From positions 62,001 through 126,000 of the forward strand of contig NZ_FNRD01000011.1 in assembly GCF_900107635.1 (NCBI RefSeq): 64,000 nucleotides of DNA, given 5' to 3'. Below the pieces are notes generated by a model. It worked only from the letters and a program-made list of their open reading frames with translations. It was not told the DNA's origin and searched no databases. Source of the DNA: Flavobacterium gillisiae (GTDB lineage Bacteria > Bacteroidota > Bacteroidia > Flavobacteriales > Flavobacteriaceae). Within the stretch, counting starts at the first letter, position 1. Each line of letters begins with the position of its first letter. Both the position numbers and the translations under genes were made by a program. Positions 24,499-33,205 of the stretch are shown in pieces.

Positions 24499-26913
24499 TT
24501 ATAAAAGTCCACCGCCACCTTGGGTTTCATTCTTGTCTCTTTGTTTTCTTTGAATGGCTTTGTTTTTACCGCTTCCAAATCTATAATTGAATCCTACATA
24601 AACAGATTGACTTTCCCAGTTGAACTGTCCGTTTGATTTATATGGTCGATCACCAGCAAAAGCAAAATTCATCGAGTTAAAAATATCGCTGAAACGTGCG
24701 CTGATTGTTCCGCTACCTTTTAAAATATTGTAGCTGCTACCAATATCCATTTTCCACATTGTCGCTCTGTCAAATTGAAGGTTTTGGTCTCTACCTTGGT
24801 ACATACCAAATAATTGAAAGCGTAAATCTTTAGTAGCTTTGAAGGTATTATTGATTCTGGCGTTGAAAGTTGTGGCATTTACTTCGATAAATTCATAAGT
24901 GCTAGGTGTGCTTTCTACTGTTCCTTTTACTTTTTTCTGATAAGCGTCTACGCTAATATTAGCGCTCCACCATTTCTTAAAGTCTAAATTACCGGATACT
25001 TCAATACCGTAAGCATTGTTGTTTTCAAAATTATCAAAAGACAATACTTGCTTGTTTGGATTTTCAGGATTTGTAAAGATAACTCGTGTGATTTCATCTT
25101 CAATTCTTCTGTAAAAAATACCCGAAGTGATTGATCCTATTTTTGTTTTTCTAGTATAGTTCAATTCAAATGAATTTGTGAATTGCGGAATAAGGTTTGG
25201 ATTTCCTTCTGAATCTATAGTAGCGGTACTCCATTCTCTAATAGGGTTTACCTGTCCGATACTCGGCCTGTCTACTCTTCTTGAAAAGCTAAGGTTAAAG
25301 GAATTATTTTCACTTGGATTATAACTTAAAAATGTAGACGGATAAATACTTAAGATGTCATCTTTAAATTGTCCGTCTGCTGCAGATGCTTGTTTGAATA
25401 TTGCTTCAACATTGTATTGTTCCAGACGTGCTCCCGCTTGAAAACTCCATTTTTTCCATTGTTTACCAAGGGTTGCGTAAGCCGAATAGATTGTTCGGTC
25501 ATATGTAAAGTCAGAACTGTACGCATTATCTCTAAATAAATTATTGGCAGTAGACTCATCTCGTGCCTCTAATCCCAATTCTAATTTGGTAGTTTCAGTC
25601 AACGGATTTACATAATCAAGATTGATGATGCTGTTTTTACCAAGAGTAGTTACGTCATTAGTAAAAGAATTGATTAGGGATTTATTGTCTCTGTTTAAAT
25701 TTGTGTAAACTGCATCTTCGGGATCGTCATTTTCATTGTAATTTGCTTCTAATTCAAGACTATGACCTTCTTTTTTGAATTTAATTTTATAATCGAAATT
25801 GTAGGTTTGAGAATGATTCTTACTATCACTTGTGAAAAGTTGTAGCAAGTCAGTAGTAGCATTATTCACATAGTCCACATCAGTGCTTCCAAATCCTTTT
25901 CCGCGATAGAAGTTTTGATTGGTGTAAAAAGAAACAGTATTATTGTCATTGATGTAGTAATCTACTCCAACTTTAGCTAAATGCGAGGTGGTAAGATTGT
26001 TGAATTGAAAGAGTTGTGTGTTTTGTTTGTTTTCTTGTTCGCTTTTTATAAAACCATAATTATTGTTTTTACCATGATTTAAACCGTAATTTCCATAAAA
26101 ATTAAATTTTCCATTTCGGTAATTTAAGTCGAAAGCTGAATTGATTTTTGGTGTTTTTCCAAAAGTGACTCCGTTATTGATGCTTCCGTTAAGACCTATT
26201 TTACTGTTTTTGTTTAATACAATATTGATAATACCGCTCATTCCTTCCGGATTGTACTTTGCAGATGGATTTGTGATTAATTCGATCTGCTTGATAGACG
26301 ACGAAGGGATTTGTTGTAATAACTGGGAAGCGTCAATATTAGATGGCTTTCCGTCAATTAGAACACGTACGTTAGAATTTCCTCTTAAACTGATTGTTTT
26401 TGTTTGTGGATCAACACTAACGGAGGGAATGTTATTCATTATTTCACTTGCAGTAGCTCCTGCCGAAATTAAATCTTTACCAACGTTGATGATTTTTCTA
26501 TCGATTTTTTGTTCAATAGTCGATTTTTCACTGACGATATCAACACCTTTAAGCTCGATAGCATCTTCTTTTAGTGCAAATATTCCCAGATCTGCGTTCT
26601 TTTTGTCAGTAGATAATGTGACCGCTGTTGAAATGGTTTTGTATCCCATAAATTGTATTTCGACAGTATAATTTTTTAAATCTAGGTTTTTGATGTAAAA
26701 AATTCCTTTTTCAGATGTAATTCCACCGGTAACAAATTTGTCGCCTTCTTTTACAATGACATTGACATAGGGAAGGGTTTCGTTACTGTTTTTGTCAATT
26801 ATTTTTCCGGTAATACTTCCAGGGTTTTCTAGAAGCGATGTTTTAACTGAAGTTTGTGCTTGCATCGAAACTAAGGTCCCGAATAGGCATACTAAGATTA
26901 ATTTGATTTTCAT
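24499..26913 (-). CDS. TonB-dependent receptor / outer membrane beta-barrel protein with CarboxypepD_reg-like domain
   Basis: An 804-aa outer-membrane protein with signal MKIKLILVCLFGTLVSMQAQ. Residues about 32-110 are a carboxypeptidase-regulatory-like domain (SITGKIIDKNSNETLPYVNV, GYKTISTAVTL). A plug follows (MNNIPSVSVDPQTKTISLRG, VLIDGKPSNIDA, ITNPSAKYNPEGMSGIINIV), then a long barrel ending VGFNYRFG with a short basic tail. There is no SusD gene nearby. The ligand is unknown. Confidence 0.9.
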   Translation of the reverse strand: MKIKLILVCLFGTLVSMQAQTSVKTSLLENPGSITGKIIDKNSNETLPYVNVIVKEGDKFVTGGITSEKGIFYIKNLDLKNYTVEIQFMGYKTISTAVTLSTDKKNADLGIFALKEDAIELKGVDIVSEKSTIEQKIDRKIINVGKDLISAGATASEIMNNIPSVSVDPQTKTISLRGNSNVRVLIDGKPSNIDASQLLQQIPSSSIKQIELITNPSAKYNPEGMSGIINIVLNKNSKIGLNGSINNGVTFGKTPKINSAFDLNYRNGKFNFYGNYGLNHGKNNNYGFIKSEQENKQNTQLFQFNNLTTSHLAKVGVDYYINDNNTVSFYTNQNFYRGKGFGSTDVDYVNNATTDLLQLFTSDSKNHSQTYNFDYKIKFKKEGHSLELEANYNENDDPEDAVYTNLNRDNKSLINSFTNDVTTLGKNSIINLDYVNPLTETTKLELGLEARDESTANNLFRDNAYSSDFTYDRTIYSAYATLGKQWKKWSFQAGARLEQYNVEAIFKQASAADGQFKDDILSIYPSTFLSYNPSENNSFNLSFSRRVDRPSIGQVNPIREWSTATIDSEGNPNLIPQFTNSFELNYTRKTKIGSITSGIFYRRIEDEITRVIFTNPENPNKQVLSFDNFENNNAYGIEVSGNLDFKKWWSANISVDAYQKKVKGTVESTPSTYEFIEVNATTFNARINNTFKATKDLRFQLFGMYQGRDQNLQFDRATMWKMDIGSSYNILKGSGTISARFSDIFNSMNFAFAGDRPYKSNGQFNWESQSVYVGFNYRFGSGKNKAIQRKQRDKNETQGGGGLL

Positions 26914-26950
26914 GATTGATGATTTTTGATTAAAAATTTGATTGATGATG

Positions 26951-26982
26951 CAAAGGTATAATATTTATTTAAATATATGCAA
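26951..26982 (-). promoter_or_regulatory. Promoter of the 24.5-26.9 kb receptor gene
   Basis: On the minus strand TTG (26982-26980), a 21-nt spacer and TACCTTTG (26958-26951) match the Bacteroidota consensus well. The box is about 38 nt upstream of the ATG. Confidence 0.8.
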
Positions 26983-27167
26983 TACATAGTACTGTTTTAT
27001 GCATAAAATAAATTAGAAGAGTAAAAGATACTTAATAGACTATCAAGTCTTGATTTTGTTACAGTTTTTATAAAAAACCCTGACATTTTAAGTTTTTAAG
27101 AGAAAGGTTCTGATTTTTAAATAGGAAATTATCTTGCTTTCCAATTTACAAATTGTCACATTATAAC

Positions 27168-27175
27168 TATATTTG
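27168..27175 (+). promoter_or_regulatory. -7 promoter box of argS
   Basis: TATATTTG, 24 nt before the argS ATG. No well-spaced TTG was found upstream. Confidence 0.55.
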
Positions 27176-27198
27176 CAACCTTAAAATAAACACGCAAA

Positions 27199-28977
27199 AT
27201 GACATTATCACAAATTCTTACCCCTTCAATTGAAAAAGCTGTCCAAGCCTTATTTGATATCGCTATTGACAAAGTAGAGTTTCAAACTACACGGAAGGAA
27301 TTTGAAGGAGATATCACGATGGTAATTTTTCCATTATTAAAAGTTATCAAAAGCAACCCTGTCGAATTAGGGAATAAAATTGGAAATTATTTAGTGGAAA
27401 ATGTATCTGAGGTGAGCCGTTTTAATGTGGTTTCTGGTTTTTTGAATATTGTTATATCAGATGAGTACTACTTGAATTTCTTTAATGGAATAAAGGATGA
27501 TGCGAAATTTGGTTTCGTAACTCCAAATCCGGAAGATACAGCAGTAATGGTAGAATATTCTTCGCCAAACACAAATAAGCCGTTGCACTTAGGTCACGTT
27601 CGTAATAATCTATTGGGATATTCTGTTGCTGAAATTATTAAGGCTTCAGGTAAAAAAGTGTACAAAACGCAAATCATAAACGACAGAGGAATTCACATTT
27701 GCAAATCGATGCTGGCATGGCAGAAATTTGGAAACGGAGAAACTCCTGAGTCTACAGGTCAAAAAGGAGATAAATTAGTAGGGAACTATTATGTTGCCTT
27801 CGATAAAGCCTATAAAGTGGAAATCGCTCAATTAATGAGTGAAGGAAAAACCGAAGACGAGGCCAAAAAGCAAGCGCCAATCATTCTGGAAGCTCAAGAA
27901 ATGCTATTGAAATGGGAAGCTGGTGATGAAGAAGTGATTTCACTTTGGAAAAAAATGAATCAATGGGTTTATGATGGTTTTGCAACTACCTATAAAAACT
28001 TAGGAGTTGATTTTGATTGTTATTATTATGAAAGCAATACCTATTTATTAGGGAAAGATGTAGTTCAGATTGGTTTAGAAAAAGGGGTTTTCGAAAAAGA
28101 TCCTGATGGTTCTGTTTGGATTGATTTAACTGATGAAGGATTAGACCGTAAAATCGTTTTGCGTTCTGATGGAACTGCCGTTTATATGACACAGGATATT
28201 GGAACTGCGATTCAACGTGTCAAAGATTATCCAGATGTGGGCGGAATGGTATATACTGTGGGTAATGAACAAGATTATCATTTTAAAGTATTGTTTCTAA
28301 TATTGAAAAAATTAGGCTTTGATTGGTCTAAGAACCTGTATCATTTATCATACGGAATGGTGGATTTACCTTCTGGAAAAATGAAAAGCCGTGAAGGAAC
28401 TGTAGTAGATGCTGATGATTTGATGCAAGAAATGACCGATACTGCTCAAAAAATTGCTGAAGATTTAGGTAAATTAGACAGTTATTCTACTGAAGAAAAA
28501 ACGAAATTATACAATACGATTGGCCTAGGTGCTTTAAAATATTATATTCTTAAAGTAGATCCTAAAAAACGTATCCTTTTTAACCCAGAAGAATCGGTAG
28601 ATTTTGCAGGGAATACAGGGCCGTTTATACAATATACGTATGCGAGAATCCAATCGATTATTCGTAAAGCTAATTTTGATTTTTCAAATGAATCAGGAAT
28701 GGTGGAACTTCATGCAAAAGAAAAAGAGTTATTGAAACAATTGGAGTTGTTTCCAGAGGTGATTCAAAATTCGGCACACAATCATAGTCCTGCTTTATTA
28801 GCTAATTTTGTATATGATTTAGTACGTGAATACAACTCTTTTTATCAGGCAGTGCCCATTCTAGGTTCAGAAGTAGCAATAGAAAAAATATTCAGAGTGC
28901 AGTTGTCAAAAAAGGTAGCAGATACCATAGCGGCTTCTTTTAGCTTGTTAGGTATTAATGTTCCGGAAAGAATGTAA
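27199..28977 (+). CDS. argS: Arginyl-tRNA synthetase
   Basis: A 592-aa class I aminoacyl-tRNA synthetase. HLGH is at residues 130-133 in SSPNTNKPLHLGHVRNN. The KMSKS-equivalent is MKSREGTVVDADDLM near 395. The N-terminal ~110 residues are the Arg-tRNA N domain, and the C-terminal DALR anticodon-binding domain begins near YTYARIQSIIRKA. Normal length, monocistronic, with a terminator following. Confidence 0.97.
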   Translation: MTLSQILTPSIEKAVQALFDIAIDKVEFQTTRKEFEGDITMVIFPLLKVIKSNPVELGNKIGNYLVENVSEVSRFNVVSGFLNIVISDEYYLNFFNGIKDDAKFGFVTPNPEDTAVMVEYSSPNTNKPLHLGHVRNNLLGYSVAEIIKASGKKVYKTQIINDRGIHICKSMLAWQKFGNGETPESTGQKGDKLVGNYYVAFDKAYKVEIAQLMSEGKTEDEAKKQAPIILEAQEMLLKWEAGDEEVISLWKKMNQWVYDGFATTYKNLGVDFDCYYYESNTYLLGKDVVQIGLEKGVFEKDPDGSVWIDLTDEGLDRKIVLRSDGTAVYMTQDIGTAIQRVKDYPDVGGMVYTVGNEQDYHFKVLFLILKKLGFDWSKNLYHLSYGMVDLPSGKMKSREGTVVDADDLMQEMTDTAQKIAEDLGKLDSYSTEEKTKLYNTIGLGALKYYILKVDPKKRILFNPEESVDFAGNTGPFIQYTYARIQSIIRKANFDFSNESGMVELHAKEKELLKQLELFPEVIQNSAHNHSPALLANFVYDLVREYNSFYQAVPILGSEVAIEKIFRVQLSKKVADTIAASFSLLGINVPERM

Positions 28978-28997
28978 TAAAACCAAAATAATCAAAG

Positions 28998-29030
28998 AAA
29001 AGCGGCTCCAATTTGGGGCCGCTTTTTTTG
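28998..29030 (+). terminator. Terminator of argS
   Basis: AAAGCGGC pairs with GCCGCTTT around an 11-nt loop that can itself extend the stem (TCC/GGG), followed by TTTTTTT. Confidence 0.9.
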
Positions 29031-29110
29031 TTATGGGTAATTCGTAATAATAATACATCCGTGTTCAAAATATTAAAACAGTATTAGACTTGATTAATTG
29101 TTTGTTCTTT

Positions 29111-31645
29111 TTAAATGCTTAATTTTATACTTAAATTAGGGGTTCGCTCCAAAGAATAAGTGTCGATACTTTCGATAGAATTATTGGTTGTGTTTACACG
29201 GTAGTATCGATTAAGGATATTTTTTTTATTTAAAATGTTCAGAATTGAAACGCCTATTGAAAGCTTTGTCTTTGAATTCAAATCCCAATTTTGTGATGCT
29301 GAAAAATTTAGTTGAAAATAATCGTTCAACCGCCCGCTATTAGGATTGTTATAATTTATTTTAGGGCTATAGGGGTAGTCTGAAACCAAGTTGTTATTCA
29401 AAGGAATTGTTGTGGGTTTGCCAGAATGCCATTTGCTTCCTAAAGCTATTTTTAGATTGTTCCACTCGTAGCTTCCTGCCCATGAAAAAGTATGTGCAAT
29501 ATCTACATTGTTTGGAAATACATTGGGTTGGTATTCCTTGAAAGAGTAGTTATTATCATTAAAGGTATAACTCAACCAAGTATGAAAATGATTAAAATTC
29601 TTTTGAATCAAAAATTCAGTACCGCAAATCGTGTATTCTCCATAGATGTTTGTGAATTCTAATTGATTTTGAAAACCTTGATCGCTACTTGTAATTCCTG
29701 TTACTCTTTTATAGTAATTATCTAGGGTAATTAACCATTTTTTATTCTTATAAGTGAAGCCCAATGATAGTTGTTGACTTTTTTGAATCGGGATTGTACC
29801 GTCATTTGTCAATGTCCAACGTCTTTTTTCTAGTCCTAAAAAATCTTGCTGTAAATCAATAATTTGAGACGAGGTTTGGCTTTTCAGTTCCGCTAGTATT
29901 TCTAAATTTAAAGTGTTAGATAACTTATGATTGAGTTGGATTCTAGGTTCTACTATGAATTTATTGAACTTTTCTAGATAATTTATTCGAATACCTGACT
30001 TTAAAAAAGTAGCGTTGTTGATAGAATTATATTGGGTCTCCAAGATTAAAGCATGATTTTCTTGTACTTCTTTACTTTTTCGATAGAAAGAGGGGAAGTT
30101 AGTTTGATCAATATTTGAGACAACAATTTTATTATATTGATAGCCATTATTGAAGCTGAAAACAGCATTTAATTTATACTGATTCTCTACCCTAAAGCCC
30201 ATATCAAATACACCATTTTGTTGATCTAAAGTTTGATTACTTTCAATTGCCTGATTGGTTGAATTTAATTTATAAGTGGTGCCATAAAAATTAAACTGAG
30301 TTGAATTTTTTTCGTTCCAATTTGTTTTCCAATGGAGGCTTCCTCCAAAATTTAGTTGACTTAAATTACTGTTTTTTGAAATAGGAGTTTGGGATGCTAT
30401 TGAGTTTTGGGTAAAAGCCAATTGATTATTTATTCCAATTAAATCAATTATTAATTCATTTTTATGACCTATTTTCTTTTGAAATTGTGTTGTGAAATCA
30501 TAAAAATAGAAGTCTTCACTTGACTTATAATTAATAATATTATTGCTGTTTAAATTGGTTACTATTGTATTTTGAAAAACTCGATTGTAGTATTTTTTAT
30601 ATGTTGGAGAAGAAATTAAATCGGTAAACGAACGTCTTCCAGATATTTCAATTGATGAGGTCGAAGAGGTTTTTATTTTGCTGTAAAAGTCAGTACTGAT
30701 TAAATTACCGCCAATGTTTGTATTAGAACTCTCTACTTCTTTTGGGTGGGTAGAAATGTCAATTACGCTGGAAACGCTTTCGCCATAAAAAGCGGAACTA
30801 CCGTTTTTATATATTTTGATAGTATGTGCCAAAGAAGGATTGAAAGCAGATATCAAGCCGAAAAAATGTCCCGTTTGAAACATTCTAATGCCATTCCAAA
30901 GAAATAAATTTTGATCGTGAGTACCTCCTCTAACACTAATATTTGAAATAGTTTCGTCTGGACTATTAATGCCCGGAATTTGTTGAATAGTTTGTAGTAT
31001 ATCTGGTTCAATCAATCCAGGTAAAATCCCGAATTTTTTTGGTTTTACTTCATAAAGACCGCTTAGCTTTTTTGATATTCCGGTAGTTAAATAATTAGAG
31101 ACTACTACTTCAGATAATGTTTCAATAACTGGATCTAAGTAGATATTGGTAAAATTTTGTTGAAGTATATTTTTGATAGTAATTGTTTTTGTTGCATAAC
31201 CAATACAACTGATAACAATAGCACTTGAGATGGATTTGGTAAATTCGAAATAACCATTTTCTTGCGAAATTATAGGGAGCGCTTCATTTGGATTTTTAAA
31301 AGTTACATTTCCTAAAGGTTTATTTGTCTCTTTATCAAAAACATAACCATACAGCGTTTTCTTACTTGAAATTGTGATATGTTTTTCATCTAAAATATTT
31401 ATAAAAAGAGAGGTGTTTTTTCTGAGATAGGTCAGTTTCTGTTTTAGTGATAATTTGGAATTAGGAGGGATTAGTTTAAAAACAGAGATATCCTCATCGA
31501 TATAGCTAAACCCTACTTCATGTTGATTTGAAATAGTAGTTAAAATATCTTTAAGTGGAATTTTTAAAGTGTTTCTTTCTTGAGAAAAAGTAGATAGCGA
31601 AACAATAAAAAAAAGTAAAAAATATTTAAAGACTTTTATTGTCAT
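29111..31645 (-). CDS. TonB-dependent receptor with STN signalling domain (FecA-like)
   Basis: An 844-aa outer-membrane receptor. A signal peptide ends at about residue 21. A secretin/TonB short N-terminal (STN) domain follows (about 24-90, IPLKDILTTISNQHEVGFSY), as in receptors that signal to FecR. A CarboxypepD_reg-like domain spans about 94-170 (LYGYVFDKETNKPLGNVTF). The plug begins near 200 (PDILQTIQQIPGIN, SVRGGTHDQNLFLWNG), then the barrel. It overlaps fecR by 20 nt, so it is translated from the same mRNA. I infer that it transports, and senses, the inducer of the adjacent ECF sigma factor. The ligand is unknown. Confidence 0.93.
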   Translation of the reverse strand: MTIKVFKYFLLFFIVSLSTFSQERNTLKIPLKDILTTISNQHEVGFSYIDEDISVFKLIPPNSKLSLKQKLTYLRKNTSLFINILDEKHITISSKKTLYGYVFDKETNKPLGNVTFKNPNEALPIISQENGYFEFTKSISSAIVISCIGYATKTITIKNILQQNFTNIYLDPVIETLSEVVVSNYLTTGISKKLSGLYEVKPKKFGILPGLIEPDILQTIQQIPGINSPDETISNISVRGGTHDQNLFLWNGIRMFQTGHFFGLISAFNPSLAHTIKIYKNGSSAFYGESVSSVIDISTHPKEVESSNTNIGGNLISTDFYSKIKTSSTSSIEISGRRSFTDLISSPTYKKYYNRVFQNTIVTNLNSNNIINYKSSEDFYFYDFTTQFQKKIGHKNELIIDLIGINNQLAFTQNSIASQTPISKNSNLSQLNFGGSLHWKTNWNEKNSTQFNFYGTTYKLNSTNQAIESNQTLDQQNGVFDMGFRVENQYKLNAVFSFNNGYQYNKIVVSNIDQTNFPSFYRKSKEVQENHALILETQYNSINNATFLKSGIRINYLEKFNKFIVEPRIQLNHKLSNTLNLEILAELKSQTSSQIIDLQQDFLGLEKRRWTLTNDGTIPIQKSQQLSLGFTYKNKKWLITLDNYYKRVTGITSSDQGFQNQLEFTNIYGEYTICGTEFLIQKNFNHFHTWLSYTFNDNNYSFKEYQPNVFPNNVDIAHTFSWAGSYEWNNLKIALGSKWHSGKPTTIPLNNNLVSDYPYSPKINYNNPNSGRLNDYFQLNFSASQNWDLNSKTKLSIGVSILNILNKKNILNRYYRVNTTNNSIESIDTYSLERTPNLSIKLSI

Positions 31646-32537
31646 TTGATTGAAGTATCAATTTTTTATCAGTTTTAGTTTGTTCTAAATGATAAGTAGT
31701 GCTAATAATTTTCATAGCGATATCAATATTATCTGTTGGGAGAATTCCTGTAAATTTTTGATCAGTTGAGATGGTCTTCAACTCAACAGTAATATTATAC
31801 TGTCTTTCAATTTCAGCAACAACATCAACTAAATTTTCTGAATTAAATTTCATTTCACGATTCATCCAGTTCGGTTGTGATTGATTTAATTTCAAAGCAT
31901 CAATTTGTTTGCCATTCTGAACAACTATATTCTGACCTTTTGTAAGAAATATCATTTTCCCGTCGAATTGTACTTTTACTTTACCTTCATAACACTCGAC
32001 TTCAAAGCGGTTTTTTCTGGATTTCACATTGAATTGTGTCCCGACAACAGTTACCGTCCCTGAAGTTGTTTTTATATCAAATGTTTTTCCTTTTGCTACT
32101 TTAAAAAAAGCTTCTCCTAGAAGCTTACATTCTCGATTGTTATCCCAGTTGGATTTTTTATAGGTCAATTCAGATACTGAATTTAATACAACTTGAGAAT
32201 GATCAGGTAATAGGAAAGAATTTCTTGCGCCAGCTTCAGCCATTTGAGTTGTTGAGCTTAAGTTTGAATAAAGTAATCCAATACCAATAAACAAAGTGAA
32301 TACCGCGGCAATTTTCCAAAGCCAATTATTTTGCAATAAAAATACAGTTGTGCCTTTTTTGGATCGAAGTACTTTTTGATATGTAGCATCAATGTCAAAA
32401 CTAGGAGGGGTTAGCTGCCCTGAAAAATCCTTGATTTTAGTATACGTGCTATATTCAGAACTTTTTTTAAAGGCTTCTAACTCAATTGCTGTCATTTCCC
32501 CTGCTAGCCATTTCCCTAGATTATGATTCTCTTTCAT
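31626..32537 (-). CDS. FecR family anti-sigma regulator
   Basis: A 303-aa protein with a short cytoplasmic N-terminus (GKWLAGEMTAIELEAFKKS) that would bind the sigma factor. A single membrane helix lies near 72-92 (LWKIAAVFTLFIGIGLLY). A periplasmic FecR domain follows (GARNSFLLPDHSQVVLNSVS, TVVGTQFNVKSRKNRFEVEC, GKVKVQF). The C-terminal STN-binding DUF4974-like part is VVAEIERQYNITVELKT. It lies between the ECF sigma gene and the STN receptor. The promoter-like box 32551-32584 is directly upstream. Confidence 0.95.
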   Translation of the reverse strand: MKENHNLGKWLAGEMTAIELEAFKKSSEYSTYTKIKDFSGQLTPPSFDIDATYQKVLRSKKGTTVFLLQNNWLWKIAAVFTLFIGIGLLYSNLSSTTQMAEAGARNSFLLPDHSQVVLNSVSELTYKKSNWDNNRECKLLGEAFFKVAKGKTFDIKTTSGTVTVVGTQFNVKSRKNRFEVECYEGKVKVQFDGKMIFLTKGQNIVVQNGKQIDALKLNQSQPNWMNREMKFNSENLVDVVAEIERQYNITVELKTISTDQKFTGILPTDNIDIAMKIISTTYHLEQTKTDKKLILQSNDNKSL

Positions 32538-32550
32538 TATATCTTGTTTT

Positions 32551-32584
32551 ATATTAAACAGATAAGGTTGGTAAAACCCTACCT
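32551..32584 (-). promoter_or_regulatory. Candidate ECF-sigma promoter for the fecR-receptor operon
   Basis: Minus strand: AGGTAGGGTTTTACC (32584-32570), 8 nt, CTGTTTAATAT (32561-32551), ending 14 nt before the fecR ATG. The same bipartite arrangement with an identical 8-nt spacer occurs upstream of the divergent lipoprotein operon (33148-33182). The 5' half overlaps the sigma gene's stop codon, so fecR could be transcribed separately from it. Confidence 0.65.
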
Positions 32585-33100
32585 GATGTTGTCAATTTCT
32601 TTTTTAAGAGACACTAATGCGCTGTGAATTCTTTTTTCTACTGCTTTTACACTAATATTTAGTATCTCAGCAATTTCCAGATACTTCTTTCCTTCAATCC
32701 GATGCAATAAAAAGGCAGTTCTTTGAGCTTCGGTCAGGGTATCAATTGCTTTTTGGAGTTTATGTTTAAAATCCTTCTCCTCTAAAATAAATTCGGGACT
32801 TTCAGATGTATGTTGAATATGGTTTGAACTTTTCTCGTATTCTAAAACTACTTTTTGATGTGCAATTTGATTTAAATAGGAGTTGTTTGCAATAGTGTAG
32901 ATGTATGACTTTGCTTTATTCAAAGGAACTTTATGACAGTTGTTCCATAATTTTATAAAAGCTTCTTGGCAAATATCTTGCGCATGTTCTTCGTTCCCAT
33001 ATCTATAATAGAGGTAGTTTCGCAAAGTTTTTGCATTTTTTTCAAAAAAGTTTGAAAAAACAGCTGTTTCGCAAAGGCCTGATAATGATGGGTCTTTCAT
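32579..33100 (-). CDS. ECF RNA polymerase sigma factor (FecI-like)
   Basis: A 173-aa ECF sigma factor. Region 2 is recognisable around FEKNAKTLRNYLYYRYGNEE and AQDICQEAFIKLWNN. Region 4 is the C-terminal helix-turn-helix (LTEAQRTAFLLHRIEGKKYL, IAEILNISVKAVEKRIHSAL). It is followed by fecR (41 nt downstream) and the STN receptor. By analogy with FecIRA, ligand binding at the outer membrane would release this factor from FecR. No copy of the shared box is found before the sigma gene itself, suggesting it is not obviously autoregulated. Confidence 0.95.
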   Translation of the reverse strand: MKDPSLSGLCETAVFSNFFEKNAKTLRNYLYYRYGNEEHAQDICQEAFIKLWNNCHKVPLNKAKSYIYTIANNSYLNQIAHQKVVLEYEKSSNHIQHTSESPEFILEEKDFKHKLQKAIDTLTEAQRTAFLLHRIEGKKYLEIAEILNISVKAVEKRIHSALVSLKKEIDNIR

Positions 33101-33147
33101 AAGTTAAATAAATAATTCTGTACGAAATTAAAAAAAATAACTAATCT

Positions 33148-33182
33148 AGGTAGGGTATTTCCTTTTTTAACTGTTTTAATAT
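33148..33182 (+). promoter_or_regulatory. Candidate ECF-sigma promoter for the lipoprotein operon
   Basis: AGGTAGGGTATTTCC (33148-33162), 8 nt, CTGTTTTAATAT (33171-33182), 24 nt before the ATG at 33206. It mirrors the box before fecR in sequence and spacing. There is no TAnnTTTG box here. Confidence 0.65.
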
Positions 33183-33205
33183 AAACTAATATTATTTGCT
33201 CTATT

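Noticed and set aside
26141..26671. 176-codon plus-strand ORF inside the receptor gene
   Set aside because: It lies opposite a well-supported receptor with signal peptide and plug; no signal or family match, so an antisense shadow.
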